Source of the DNA: Fusicatenibacter_A intestinipullorum
GTDB taxonomy: Bacteria; Bacillota; Negativicutes; Acidaminococcales; Acidaminococcaceae
Length of the DNA: 64,000 nucleotides
Direction of reading: 5' to 3'
NCBI GenBank assembly: GCA_019117495.1
Contig: DWZP01000004.1
Span: forward strand, 124,001-188,000
Position numbers and translations under genes: made by a program. Under the pieces are notes generated by a model. That model worked only from the letters and a program-made list of their open reading frames with translations, ran no database searches and was not told the origin of the DNA. Positions 9,047 through 17,687 of this stretch are shown here, piece by piece (the first letter of the stretch is position 1; each line of letters begins with the position of its first letter).

Positions 9047-9274
9047 TTATTTATGGTAGCCGGGCGGCAGCAGCCTGTCCAGCCATTCAAGCAGGTCTTC
9101 TTTTTTATCGATTTTGTTGCCGATAAAAAAGCCTGCCGAAATACAAATCAGTAAAAATATAGTTTGCAAAAAACCCAAAATTAAAAACATGGCCCCGATA
9201 AACAGGCCGAACACAGAGCCTAAAAGACGGCCGCGATATACTCTCCACAAATCATTGAGAATTTCATTCCACAT
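9047..9274 (-). CDS. DUF2273 small membrane protein
   Basis: A 75-residue protein with an amphipathic N-terminus and one long hydrophobic stretch (about residues 14-50, probably a two-pass hairpin through LLGSVFGLFIGAMFLILGFLQ and IFLLICISAGFFIG), ending in a charged tail with LLEWLDRLLPPG. This matches the DUF2273 family, which is encoded beside Asp23 and AmaP in Firmicutes. The biochemical role is unknown; the context suggests it belongs to the membrane-anchored Asp23 envelope stress complex. Confidence 0.85.
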   Translation of the reverse strand: MWNEILNDLWRVYRGRLLGSVFGLFIGAMFLILGFLQTIFLLICISAGFFIGNKIDKKEDLLEWLDRLLPPGYHK

Positions 9275-9290
9275 CGCCTGTGCCCCCTTC

Positions 9291-9809
9291 CTAATTCTTG
9301 GCCTTAATCTGTTTAAAGAACAATTCTATTTCTTTAATTTCCATGCCTAATACTTTTTTTATGGTATCACGCACATTGTATTTTATTTCTTCCGTTGTTT
9401 CCGGAATATTTATGCCCGGCTCTATCGAAGCGTTAATGCGCACGCTGATGCTTTCATCATCAAGCTTGGTATCGCATTTTACGTTGTAAACACCGTAAAC
9501 TTCCTGTGCAATTTCACAGATATAATCTTCAATGGCGTTTTTGCCTACAAAAATTTTACCGGCATCGCTGCTTTTTAAAATTAAGGAGCTTACACCGGTT
9601 GCGCCTATACCGGCAATTAAAAGGCGCAGGCTTACCAGAAGGATTATAATGCCGCCGACGGCATACTCCCAGTTGCCGGGAATGGTTGCCAGAAACTGAT
9701 TGATTGCAGCCTGCGAAATAATGCTGAGACTGCATAAAACTACAAGTACGGCAACAACTGCCATTAAAAATGTATATAATGTCAAAATTATTCTGTCAGG
9801 AATTCCCAT
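9291..9809 (-). CDS. amaP: Alkaline shock response membrane anchor protein AmaP
   Basis: A 172-residue protein with two transmembrane helices (about residues 8-32 and 45-72) followed by a cytoplasmic domain that resembles Asp23 itself (VKCDTKLDDESISVRINASIEPGINIPE). In Staphylococcus AmaP tethers Asp23 to the membrane. Gene order asp23-amaP-DUF2273 is the expected set. Gaps to both neighbours are short (about 16-21 nt), consistent with one transcript starting upstream of asp23. Confidence 0.88.
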   Translation of the reverse strand: MGIPDRIILTLYTFLMAVVAVLVVLCSLSIISQAAINQFLATIPGNWEYAVGGIIILLVSLRLLIAGIGATGVSSLILKSSDAGKIFVGKNAIEDYICEIAQEVYGVYNVKCDTKLDDESISVRINASIEPGINIPETTEEIKYNVRDTIKKVLGMEIKEIELFFKQIKAKN

Positions 9810-9830
9810 TGATTTTCCCTCCCAATGAGT

Positions 9831-10277
9831 TTAATTATTATCAGACGCTTCCAGGCTCTGTTCAAGTTCCGTTTTATGGCGGCGCTGCACGCCCTGCACA
9901 TGTACGTCCACAATTTTAACTTCGTATCCTGTCATGTCTTCAATGGCTTCGCGCACTTTTTCCTGAATTTCCAAAGCTATTTCCGGTATGCAGCCGCCGT
10001 ATTCAATGTTTACATACACTTCAACACTTACAACATGCCCTTCTACCGTAACGCGCACGCCTTTTGAGACATTTTTATTGCCTAAAAATTCGCTTAAATC
10101 TCCGGCAAAACCGCCGTTCATGCCTGCCACGCCTTCAACTTCCTGGGCAGCAAGGCTAGCCACAATGCTCAGCACCTCATCGGCAATCTGCACGTCGCCT
10201 ATTTCTTCCGGTGCTGCTCCGCCTGCGGCTTCTTCGTTAGCCTTTTCGTTGGCCTGCAAAATTTCCTTATCAGCCAT
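9831..10277 (-). CDS. Asp23/Gls24 family envelope stress protein
   Basis: A 148-residue cytoplasmic protein. The acidic Ala/Glu-rich first 25 residues lead into the Asp23 core: GDVQIADEVLSIVASLAAQEVEGVAGM, then GVRVTVEGHVVSVEVYVNIEYG and MTGYEVKIVDVHVQGV. The family accumulates under alkaline or cell-envelope stress and binds AmaP at the membrane. A GGAGG site precedes the ATG. As first gene of the minus-strand series it likely sets transcription of the envelope and housekeeping genes downstream. Confidence 0.92.
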   Translation of the reverse strand: MADKEILQANEKANEEAAGGAAPEEIGDVQIADEVLSIVASLAAQEVEGVAGMNGGFAGDLSEFLGNKNVSKGVRVTVEGHVVSVEVYVNIEYGGCIPEIALEIQEKVREAIEDMTGYEVKIVDVHVQGVQRRHKTELEQSLEASDNN

Positions 10278-10336
10278 GCCACATCCTCCAATGCTGCAAG
10301 ACTTACTGTCTTTGCTTACAGTTTACTATCTTTTAT

Positions 10337-10342
10337 ATTATA
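10337..10342 (-). promoter_or_regulatory. Probable -10 element of the asp23 operon
   Basis: On the minus strand a perfect TATAAT lies about 60 nt before the asp23 start. No convincing -35 hexamer is seen at 16-18 nt (the best is TGGTAT-like), so activity may depend on an activator. It is the only good -10 in the gap between thrC and asp23. Confidence 0.45.
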
Positions 10343-10369
10343 ACATACCTGTACGTTAAATACCACGCC

Positions 10370-10387
10370 GCAGGTTTTAAAACCTGC
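10370..10387. repeat. 18-nt perfect palindrome upstream of asp23
   Basis: GCAGGTTTTAAAACCTGC is a perfect palindrome with no loop bases. It lies between the thrC terminator region and the asp23 -10 element, about 27 nt upstream of that -10, a position suited to an activator or repressor dimer. It could also extend the thrC transcript end as a hairpin. No protein can be assigned. Confidence 0.5.
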
Positions 10388-10391
10388 ATAA

Positions 10392-10432
10392 AAATAAAAT
10401 GGCACGCCGCAAAGGGCAATGCCATAATAAAA
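10392..10432 (-). terminator. Rho-independent terminator after thrC
   Basis: Read on the minus strand just after the thrC stop: an ATGGCA arm and a TGCCAT arm with GC-rich sequence between them, followed by TTTATTTTTAT. It would end the thrC transcript before the asp23 promoter. Confidence 0.65.
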
Positions 10433-11917
10433 CTAAATGCTGTTTTTAACTGCTTCCGCCATGTTTTCCGGCTCAATAACTTCTTTATGCAGAACCGGCA
10501 TATTTTCAAGCTGAAGCATTTTTTCCGGCACAGGCACGCCGGTAAGCTCGTGCAGTTTATGCAAAGCGTCAAAAGAATGCAATTCTTCGCCGCCGTTTTT
10601 AACCGCTTCATAAACGCTGCCGCTGAACTTATACGGGCTTGCGGTTGAAACAACAACTGCATATCTGTCATCGCTTGTTACAAGGCGGTATTTTTCGCAT
10701 GCTCTCCAGGCAACGGCTGTATGCGGGTCAAGCAGGTATTTGCTGTCGTTGTAAACACGTCTGATAGTTTCGGCAGTTTCCTGTTCGTCCACCCACGCGC
10801 CAAAGAAAGCAGATGTAATTTTTTTGTGTATCTTTTCGCCTACGTTGTATACGCCTTCGGTGTTAAGCTGCTGCATCCATTCCGTTACTTTTTCGGAATC
10901 TTCGTCGGTTACGCTGTACAGCAGGCGTTCCAGATTGCTGGAAACCAGTATATCCATAGACGGCGAAATAGTCTTTTTAAATTCACGGCGTTTGTCATAA
11001 ATGCCGGTGTTGATGAAATCGGTAAGTACATTATTGCTGTTGGATGCGCAAATAAATTTGTGTACCGGCAAACCCATCATTTTGGCATAATAGCCTGCCA
11101 GAATGTCGCCGAAGTTGCCTGTCGGCACAGCAAAGTTAATTTCGTCACCGGCTTTAATGCGCCCTGCTGCCACTGCATCGCTGTATGCACTGAAATAATA
11201 AACAATCTGCGGTACAAGGCGGCCCCAGTTAATGGAGTTGGCAGAACTTAAAGCGCAGCCCTGAGCGGCAATTTCTTCGTTTAAACCGGCATTGGCAAAA
11301 ATTTGTTTTACGCCGGTCTGGGCGTCGTCAAAATTACCTTTAACAGCAAATACATGCACATTTTTGCCGGCCTGCGTTACCATCTGCTGTTTCTGAATAT
11401 CGCTTACGCCGCTTTCGGGGTAGAATACAATTATTTCTGTGCCGTCAACATCAGCAAAGCCTTCCAGTGCAGCCTTGCCGGTATCTCCGGAAGTTGCGGT
11501 TAAAATAACAATTTTATGCTGCTCACCCGTTTTGGCAATTGCCTTGGTTAAAAGCAGCGGCAAAATCTGAAGCGCCATATCCTTAAAAGCAGAAGTAGGC
11601 CCATGCCACAATTCAAGCGCGTCTGTGTTGTCGTTAACCTGCACAACCGGTGCCGGGCAGCTGCCGAATTTAGCTGCGTCATAAGCTCTGGCAGCGGCAT
11701 CTGCAAGTTCTTCTTCGGAATAATCCGTTAAGAACAGCGAAATAATTTTTACCGCACGCTCTTGGTAGCTTAAATTATGCAAAGCAATAATATCTTCAAG
11801 CGGAACCGCTACAAATTTCTGAGGCACAAAAAGCCCGCCGTCATCTGCCATGCCGCGCGTTATGGCGTGGGCACTGCAAACAAGGTCGGTTTTGCCGCGT
11901 GTACTTAAAAATAACAT
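10433..11917 (-). CDS. thrC: Threonine synthase
   Basis: Pyridoxal-phosphate enzyme converting O-phosphohomoserine to threonine. The start chosen is the ATG at 11917 (MLFLSTRGKTDLVCSAHAI), which has AAAGG 9 nt upstream and matches the family N-terminus; 494 residues result. The PLP lysine lies in LWHGPTSAFKDMALQILP (about residue 107), with TATSGDTGKAALEGF and PTGNFGDILAGYYAK further on. This is the long, yeast/E. coli-like class of threonine synthase. It is monocistronic here, with its own terminator downstream. Confidence 0.95.
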   Translation of the reverse strand: MLFLSTRGKTDLVCSAHAITRGMADDGGLFVPQKFVAVPLEDIIALHNLSYQERAVKIISLFLTDYSEEELADAAARAYDAAKFGSCPAPVVQVNDNTDALELWHGPTSAFKDMALQILPLLLTKAIAKTGEQHKIVILTATSGDTGKAALEGFADVDGTEIIVFYPESGVSDIQKQQMVTQAGKNVHVFAVKGNFDDAQTGVKQIFANAGLNEEIAAQGCALSSANSINWGRLVPQIVYYFSAYSDAVAAGRIKAGDEINFAVPTGNFGDILAGYYAKMMGLPVHKFICASNSNNVLTDFINTGIYDKRREFKKTISPSMDILVSSNLERLLYSVTDEDSEKVTEWMQQLNTEGVYNVGEKIHKKITSAFFGAWVDEQETAETIRRVYNDSKYLLDPHTAVAWRACEKYRLVTSDDRYAVVVSTASPYKFSGSVYEAVKNGGEELHSFDALHKLHELTGVPVPEKMLQLENMPVLHKEVIEPENMAEAVKNSI

Positions 11918-11989
11918 AAAAGCCATCCTTTCATCTTTCCATGGAGTCATAATAGCATATTTATGTACTTTGGGCAAGTATTTACACGT

Positions 11990-12472
11990 TCAGGAATGAA
12001 TAATGTTTACTACAACTGCACCTGTTGCCTTCACCAAATCGTCAGGATTTAAAAAAATCTGCAAACCGCGCAGCCCTGCGCTGATGGCAATTTTATCCCA
12101 CAAAATGCAGGTTTCGTCAAGATAAACCGGGTAATTCTTTTTAGCGCCAAGCGGAGAGCATCCACCACGGATATATCCTGTCAGCGGCAGCACCTCTTTT
12201 AAATGAACCATCTCTGCCCTTTTGTTGCCGCTTGCTTTGGCAAGAGCCTTTAAATCAAGTTCGCCGTCACCGGGAATAACCGCAAAAACCGGGCCTGTCT
12301 TATCACCGCGCACAACAAGGGTTTTAAAAACCTGTTCCGGCGGCAGCCCAACTTCCCGGGCAACGTGAACGGCATCAAGATGTTCTTCATCCACCGCGTA
12401 TTCAATCAGAGTGTATTCTATTTTCTTTTCGTCCAAAATGCGTGCAGCATTGGTTTTTTTCTGCTTCGGCAT
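11990..12472 (-). CDS. ybaK: YbaK-type Cys-tRNA(Pro) deacylase
   Basis: A 160-residue member of the YbaK/EbsC/ProRS-INS family of trans-editing enzymes that hydrolyse Cys-tRNA(Pro) made in error by prolyl-tRNA synthetase. Recognised from NAARILDEKKIEYTLIEYAVDEEHLDA, the VFKTLVVRGDKTGPVFAVIPGDGELDLK block with the conserved lysine, and RGGCSPLGAKKNYPVYLDE near the end. Length matches YbaK. It diverges from nadE across a 90-nt gap that holds overlapping -10-like sequences on both strands. Confidence 0.92.
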   Translation of the reverse strand: MPKQKKTNAARILDEKKIEYTLIEYAVDEEHLDAVHVAREVGLPPEQVFKTLVVRGDKTGPVFAVIPGDGELDLKALAKASGNKRAEMVHLKEVLPLTGYIRGGCSPLGAKKNYPVYLDETCILWDKIAISAGLRGLQIFLNPDDLVKATGAVVVNIIHS

Positions 12473-12562
12473 TGCTTATCGCCTCCATTTTTATGGTATT
12501 ACATGCCTTTATTTGTTATAATAACATCATAAACATATAAACGCAAACCGGAGAGATGCAAA

Positions 12563-14470
12563 GTGCTGATAAAATTTGCCTGCGCCCAGCCGGAAATTAC
12601 CGCGGGGCGGCCAGACCTTAATACACAAAAAATTATAAATTTAATTAAAGAAGCTGCTTTTAAAAAAGCAGATATTTTATTATTGCCGGAACTTGCCGTA
12701 CCGGGCTATTTAATCGGCGATTTATGGGAGCAGAAATCTTTTCTGGAGGACTGCGAAGCCTTTGGCGAAGAAATTATAAACGCTACTGCCAATTATGATA
12801 TCTGCGTTATTTTCGGCAACATTGCCATTGACAGAAGCAAAGTTAACGAAGACGGGCGCGTGCGCAAATACAACGCCGCTTTTGCCGCTTACCGCGGCAA
12901 AGCCCTTGGCAACGGCAAACTGCCTTATAACTGCATTATTAAGCACTCGCTGCCAAATTACCGCGAATTTGATGACAGCCGCTATTTTTACAGCCTTGCG
13001 CAGCTGGCGGCAGAACTTGAAACTACGCCGCAGCAACTTGCACATCCCGTTGAAGTAGAAATAAAGGGGCAAAAACTCAAGCTCGGCATTATGCTTTGTG
13101 AGGACGGCTGGACGGAAAACTATCATTTCAGCACACCTTCGGCACTTGCCGAAAACGGCTCGGATATTTTGTGCAACCTCTCCTGCTCTCCGTTTACCTT
13201 AAATAAAAACGCCAAACGTCACCGCTTGTTTTCCGCACAGGCGCAAAAACTTGCACTGCCTCTGGCTTACTGCAACAACACAGGTATTCAAAATAACGGC
13301 AAAAACATTTTTACTTATGACGGATGCAGCTGCGTTTACAGCAGCAACGGCACTTTAATTGCCGAAGCGGATGCGTTTAAAGAAAGCCTGCTGTACTTTT
13401 ATTTTGATACGGCAGATAAAACAGTTAAGGCAGATTCTCAGCCCGTTACTGCTGCCAAAGACGATATTGCCGATATTTATAAAGCCGTACGCTACGGCAC
13501 GCAAAAATTTTTGCAGCAGCTTGGCATAACAAAAATGGTGGTTGGCCTTTCAGGCGGCATAGATTCTGCCGTTACGGCCGCACTTTATACCGATATTTTA
13601 GGCCCGCAAAACGTGCTTTTGGTTAACATGCCCGGGCGCTATAATTCCGGCCTTACCAAAAACATGGCGCTTAAAACCGCACAGGCACTTAAAACAAACT
13701 ATATGGTAGTGCCCATTACCGAAAGCGTTGAACATACACATAACCAGCTTACGCAAATAAGCGCAGAAGCGTATTACAGCAACAGCACCTTTAATTTAAG
13801 CATTACCCCTTACGTTATGGAAAACATACAGGCCCGCGACCGCGGCGCACGTATTCTTGCAGGCGCGGCAGCAGCTTTTGGCGGTGCGTTTTCGTGCAAC
13901 TCCAACAAAACGGAAATCACCATCGGCTATGCCACCTTTTACGGCGATATCTGCGGCGCAGTTGCCCCTATCGGCGATTTGTGGAAGCATGATGTTTACG
14001 CCATAGGGCGTTACCTTAACGAACACGTATTTAAAAAAGCCGTAATACCGGAAGAAATTTTTACTATGCGCCCCAGTGCGGAGCTTTCACCGGAACAAAC
14101 TGTCGGTAACGGCGGCGACCCGCTGGTTTACCCCTACCACGACAAACTGTTTGCCATGTTTGTTGAAAGCTGGCAGAAAACTTCCCCTGCCGATATTTTA
14201 CACTGGTATGCCGAAGGAACATTGGCTGAACACTTAAACTGCCCGCCGGAAATTATAACGGCCACCTTTAAAACCCCCGGTGAATTTATTGCCGACCTTG
14301 AACGCTGGTGGAAATTATTCTGCGGGCTTGCAGTTGCCAAACGCATTCAGGCACCGCCTGTCATCAGCATTACGCGCCGCGCCTTTGGCTACGACCACCG
14401 CGAAGCACAGCTTCCGGCATATTTTTCACGCGAATACTACAAATTAAAAAACGAACTTCTAAAAAAATAA
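12563..14470 (+). CDS. nadE: Glutamine-dependent NAD+ synthetase
   Basis: Amidates nicotinic acid adenine dinucleotide to NAD with glutamine as nitrogen donor. The first half (about residues 1-270) is a nitrilase-type glutaminase with the triad Glu in LLPELAVPGY, Lys in GNGKLPYNC and Cys in IMLCEDGW. The second half is the ATP-dependent synthetase with the P-loop GLSGGIDSAVTAALY (about residue 330). 635 residues is usual for the two-domain form. The start is GTG with CCGGAGAG upstream. A hairpin terminator follows at once. Confidence 0.97.
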   Translation: MLIKFACAQPEITAGRPDLNTQKIINLIKEAAFKKADILLLPELAVPGYLIGDLWEQKSFLEDCEAFGEEIINATANYDICVIFGNIAIDRSKVNEDGRVRKYNAAFAAYRGKALGNGKLPYNCIIKHSLPNYREFDDSRYFYSLAQLAAELETTPQQLAHPVEVEIKGQKLKLGIMLCEDGWTENYHFSTPSALAENGSDILCNLSCSPFTLNKNAKRHRLFSAQAQKLALPLAYCNNTGIQNNGKNIFTYDGCSCVYSSNGTLIAEADAFKESLLYFYFDTADKTVKADSQPVTAAKDDIADIYKAVRYGTQKFLQQLGITKMVVGLSGGIDSAVTAALYTDILGPQNVLLVNMPGRYNSGLTKNMALKTAQALKTNYMVVPITESVEHTHNQLTQISAEAYYSNSTFNLSITPYVMENIQARDRGARILAGAAAAFGGAFSCNSNKTEITIGYATFYGDICGAVAPIGDLWKHDVYAIGRYLNEHVFKKAVIPEEIFTMRPSAELSPEQTVGNGGDPLVYPYHDKLFAMFVESWQKTSPADILHWYAEGTLAEHLNCPPEIITATFKTPGEFIADLERWWKLFCGLAVAKRIQAPPVISITRRAFGYDHREAQLPAYFSREYYKLKNELLKK

Positions 14471-14492
14471 GAGGGCCTCTGCCCTCTTTTTT
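14471..14492 (+). terminator. Terminator of nadE
   Basis: GAGGGC and GCCCTC arms around a CTCT loop followed by a run of T, starting right after the nadE stop codon. Confidence 0.9.
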
Positions 14493-14500
14493 ATACTCAA

Positions 14501-14538
14501 AAGGCTGTCTGCATTAACAGACAGCCTTAATTTTTTAT
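14501..14538. terminator. Hairpin between convergent nadE and panF
   Basis: AAGGCTGTCTG and CAGACAGCCTT form an 11-bp perfect stem with a short loop, flanked by TTAATTTTTT on the plus strand and TTTT on the minus strand. It can serve the panF transcript from the right and back up the nadE terminator. Confidence 0.75.
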
Positions 14539-14552
14539 AATATTGTACTAAA

Positions 14553-16049
14553 TCAGTCCGGATATCTTTCCGGGAAAAATACACGCAGCACTTCTTCATC
14601 CTGCGCTTTGCCGATACAAGTGCCAATCAGGAACAAAATCAGCGAAACGCCGATACCGATAACAATCTGGTGCAAATCAAAAACTTTAATCTGCATTGCC
14701 ATACATACGCAGTAGCTTACCACGCCGCCCAGCATTGCCAGTATTGCGCCCATACGGTTGGCCTTAGGCCAGAACAGCCCAAACAGCAGCACCCAGAAAA
14801 ACGCCGTTTCCAAACCGCCGAAAGCAAACATATTTATCTGCCAGATTACGCTTGGCGGGGCAATGGCCACAACATACACAATTAAGCCAAGCACAACGGT
14901 TGCCAGCATACTGAGCCTTTTTATTTTATCGTTGCTTACTTCAACATTGCGTTTTTCCATTTCGCGCATGTACACATCTTTAATGATTGAAGAAGAAGAA
15001 GAAAGCAAAAGCGAAGAAACCGTCGATACCGTTGCCGCAATAGGACCTATAATGGTAATGCCTGCCCAAAGCGGCCCCATGGTTTTTACAATCGTCAGCG
15101 GGGTAATATTATCAACGCTGTTTCCGTATGCCGCCAAAGTATCGGTTAAAATACCTTTGGAAAGCACGCCAATCCAGGTTGCTACAAGCGTCATGGCGCC
15201 AATGGTAATAGTGCCTATCAGCATGGCGTTATGCAGCGCTTTGGTGTTTTTATAGCTTATGCCGCGCACAACGGACTGCGGCAAAGCCAGCGTACAAATG
15301 CCAACCAGCAGCCACTGGCTGATGTACAGTGACATAGGCATTTTGCCCTGCGAAAGCGGCTCCAGCATATCATGGTGATTGGTATTAATGTAATTCATAA
15401 TATTATCGTAGCCGCCGCCTGCGCTGAGCATGGAACTGAACAAAATTCCCAGCCCTACAAGCATAGCAACAGCGCAAATGGCATCGGTAATGGCAACGCC
15501 CTTAAAACCGCCAACGGTTGTGTAAAAAACTACAATCAGCCCAAAAAGGCTGAGGCCTGTAAGGTACGAAAACCCGGTAACGGCTTCAAACAATTTTGCC
15601 GCGCCGACAAACTGCGCCACCATTGTACCACAGAAAAACATTACAATAAACAGCGCCGACATATTGGCAAGAAAATCAGACTGATAACGTCTGCGGATAA
15701 CATCTATAACCGTAATGGCATTAATTTTACGCGAAATAAGCGCAATTTTTTTGCCGAAAACACCCAAAACCAAAAATACAACAACAACCTGCACAATGGC
15801 CATATACAGCCAGCCGTAACCAACCAGCCACGCCATGCCCGGCCCGCCAACAAAGGTACTTACAGAACTGTACGTTGCCACAGTTGTCATGGCAAGCACA
15901 AAACCGCCCAGGCTGTAGCCGCCGATAAAATAATCGCGCGCAAAATTTGTGCTGCGCTCTTTGCGCGAAGCATACTGAATGTAAAAGCTTACGCCCAGCA
16001 TAAACATCAAAAAGCAGAAAACAGGAAGAAGATTAACCCAGTTGCCCAT
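14553..16049 (-). CDS. panF: Sodium/pantothenate symporter
   Basis: A 498-residue sodium:solute symporter (SSS family) with about 12-13 membrane helices. The start at 16049 (MGNWVNLLPVFCFL) is 1 nt after the yhdT stop; a longer frame adds no family sequence. RDYFIGGYSLGGFVLAMTTVATYSSVSTFVGGPG is the typical substrate-cavity stretch in the second helix region, and the run SSLLLSSSSSIIKDVY matches the Na-site helix. Assignment to PanF rather than PutP or another relative rests on sequence feel and on the upstream yhdT gene, which pairs with panF in E. coli. It imports vitamin B5 with sodium. Confidence 0.87.
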   Translation of the reverse strand: MGNWVNLLPVFCFLMFMLGVSFYIQYASRKERSTNFARDYFIGGYSLGGFVLAMTTVATYSSVSTFVGGPGMAWLVGYGWLYMAIVQVVVVFLVLGVFGKKIALISRKINAITVIDVIRRRYQSDFLANMSALFIVMFFCGTMVAQFVGAAKLFEAVTGFSYLTGLSLFGLIVVFYTTVGGFKGVAITDAICAVAMLVGLGILFSSMLSAGGGYDNIMNYINTNHHDMLEPLSQGKMPMSLYISQWLLVGICTLALPQSVVRGISYKNTKALHNAMLIGTITIGAMTLVATWIGVLSKGILTDTLAAYGNSVDNITPLTIVKTMGPLWAGITIIGPIAATVSTVSSLLLSSSSSIIKDVYMREMEKRNVEVSNDKIKRLSMLATVVLGLIVYVVAIAPPSVIWQINMFAFGGLETAFFWVLLFGLFWPKANRMGAILAMLGGVVSYCVCMAMQIKVFDLHQIVIGIGVSLILFLIGTCIGKAQDEEVLRVFFPERYPD

Positions 16050-16050
16050 A

Positions 16051-16302
16051 TTATTTTTCCTCCCCGTCTTCCAAGTCAAAATCCTTAAAGACAAACCGAA
16101 CCAGCACCCAGCAAACAAAAACTGCAAAAAGCCAGGTACCTATGCAGCCGCCGATAACCCAGATGGGTGTATGGAAAAATTCAACCGTTGAATTTTCCAG
16201 CCCAAAGCCTGCCGCATACCAAAACAAAATCACAAGTGCGAGTGCTATCCATGTAGCCTTTGCTTCACGGTTAGCCTGAACAAATTTTTCACTGCGTTTC
16301 AT
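16051..16302 (-). CDS. yhdT: YhdT family (DUF997) membrane protein
   Basis: An 83-residue protein with two membrane helices (about residues 16-36 and 47-70) and the family opening EKFVQANREAKATWIALAL, plus FWYAAGFGL. YhdT-like proteins are encoded immediately before panF or related symporters; function unknown, perhaps a helper subunit. It ends 1 nt before the panF start, so coupling is likely. Confidence 0.88.
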   Translation of the reverse strand: MKRSEKFVQANREAKATWIALALVILFWYAAGFGLENSTVEFFHTPIWVIGGCIGTWLFAVFVCWVLVRFVFKDFDLEDGEEK

Positions 16303-16367
16303 AATACGCTCCTTCTGGCGTCGCCACAGATGTTGCCGCGCCGTTTATTAGGCCTAAGCCTCTCCAT

Positions 16368-16395
16368 ATTGTACCATATTTTCAGAATAAACCAA
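16368..16395 (-). promoter_or_regulatory. Promoter of yhdT-panF
   Basis: On the minus strand TTGGTT (16390-16395) and TACAAT (16368-16373) are separated by 16 nt, leaving a leader of about 60 nt before yhdT. Confidence 0.6.
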
Positions 16396-16440
16396 CACCT
16401 TAAAAATGAAAAGTTTTATGTTTTTATTATTTTTAAGTGT

Positions 16441-16446
16441 TATAAT
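16441..16446 (+). promoter_or_regulatory. -10 element of the PepT-like peptidase gene
   Basis: TATAAT lies about 33 nt before the ATG, in a very AT-rich stretch. A -35 hexamer is not clear. The start codon is preceded by a strong GGAGGT site. Confidence 0.5.
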
Positions 16447-16478
16447 ATAAAAGATGTTATATCACACGGAGGTAAAAT

Positions 16479-17609
16479 ATGATTAACGAAGAACGTCTTT
16501 TAAATGAATTTATTGAACTTGTCAGCGTTCCCTGCCCCAGCCTTGACGAAAAAGCGGAAGCTGATTTAATTGTAAAAAAACTGGCTGAACTTGGCATTAA
16601 AGCCGAAATTGACGACGCAGGCAAAAAAGCAGGCGCCACCACCGGCAACGTATGGGCTTTTATTCCTTCAAACCTGGATTACAAAGTTCCCGGCCTGATG
16701 TTTGAAGCACATATGGATTCCGTTGCCCCCACCACCGGCACCAAAGTTGTGCGCAAAGACGGCGTTCTGTATTCCGACGGCACAACCACGCTCGGCGGCG
16801 ATGATAAAGTAGGCATTGCCGCAAGCCTCGAAGCAGTAAAAGTAATCCTCGAAAACAAACTGCCCCACGGCGATATTCAGCTGTGCTTCACAATCGGCGA
16901 AGAAATTGGCAGCATCGGCGTAAGATATATGGACCCTTCATGGATTAAAGCCGATATTGGCTACTGCCTTGATGAAGGTTTTGAACCCGGCCTTGTAAAC
17001 AACGCTGCACCGCGCGCCGTAAAACTGTTTGTAAAAGTTATTGGCAAAGCTGCCCATGCAGGCGTAGAACCTGAAAAAGGCATTAACGCCATTATGCTGG
17101 CCGCCAAAGCCTTAACAGCCCTGCCTGCTTACGGACGTTTAGACGAAGAAACCACGCTCAGTGTCGGCAAAATTGAAGGCGGCCTTGCCAGCAACATTGT
17201 TGCGCCGAGCGCCGAATTTGTTATTGATATGCGCTGCCTGAACCCGGAAAAACTTGACGTTTTAATTAACAATACCAAAAAAACTCTTACCGAAGCTGTT
17301 GAAGCAGGCGGCGGACAAATTGAAATTAATGTTGAAGAAGGCTCGCCAGCAATGCGCATCAGCGAAGATGACCTTGGCGTTGTATTTGTAAAAGAAGCAA
17401 CCAAAAAACTCGGACTTCCGTTTAAACTGTTCAGCAGCGGCGGCTGCACCGACGGCAACTACCTGTGCGGCATGGGTCTGCCCTGCGTTGCGCTTTCCAC
17501 CGGTATGGATAAAATCCACTCTACCGAAGAATGCTTAAAAGAAAAAGACCTTTACAATCTTGCGCGCCTCGTTTTGGAAATCATCAGCGCAGCAGCTAAA
17601 AAGCAATAA
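16479..17609 (+). CDS. PepT-like M20 metallopeptidase
   Basis: A 376-residue cytoplasmic zinc peptidase of the M20 family, closest in look to the tripeptidase-like PepT group. Metal ligands and catalytic residues are visible: His-Asp in FEAHMDSVAPTTG, bridging Asp in TLGGDDKVGIAAS, the Glu pair in FTIGEEIGSIG, Asp in CLDEGFEPG, and the late His in MDKIHSTEE. The dimerisation domain occupies roughly residues 180-290 (KAAHAGVEPEKGINAI). Substrate is likely a short peptide. Single gene with its own promoter and terminator. Confidence 0.88.
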   Translation: MINEERLLNEFIELVSVPCPSLDEKAEADLIVKKLAELGIKAEIDDAGKKAGATTGNVWAFIPSNLDYKVPGLMFEAHMDSVAPTTGTKVVRKDGVLYSDGTTTLGGDDKVGIAASLEAVKVILENKLPHGDIQLCFTIGEEIGSIGVRYMDPSWIKADIGYCLDEGFEPGLVNNAAPRAVKLFVKVIGKAAHAGVEPEKGINAIMLAAKALTALPAYGRLDEETTLSVGKIEGGLASNIVAPSAEFVIDMRCLNPEKLDVLINNTKKTLTEAVEAGGGQIEINVEEGSPAMRISEDDLGVVFVKEATKKLGLPFKLFSSGGCTDGNYLCGMGLPCVALSTGMDKIHSTEECLKEKDLYNLARLVLEIISAAAKKQ

Positions 17610-17630
17610 TTAATTAGTTAAAAGCTAAAC

Positions 17631-17682
17631 AAAAACTGCACTTTCAAAAGTTTTGCAATAACTTTCGGAGTGCAGTTTTTTT
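17631..17682. terminator. Terminator between the peptidase and the small HTH gene
   Basis: AAAAACTGCACT and AGTGCAGTTTTTTT form a 12-bp stem with a long loop that holds a second short inverted repeat. The flanking A and T runs allow use from both strands, which suits the convergent genes on each side. Confidence 0.8.
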
Positions 17683-17687
17683 ATTGC

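Noticed and set aside
10278..10432. Full sigma-A promoter before asp23
   Set aside because: Only the -10 is convincing; no acceptable -35 at 16-18 nt, so it was listed as a -10 element only.
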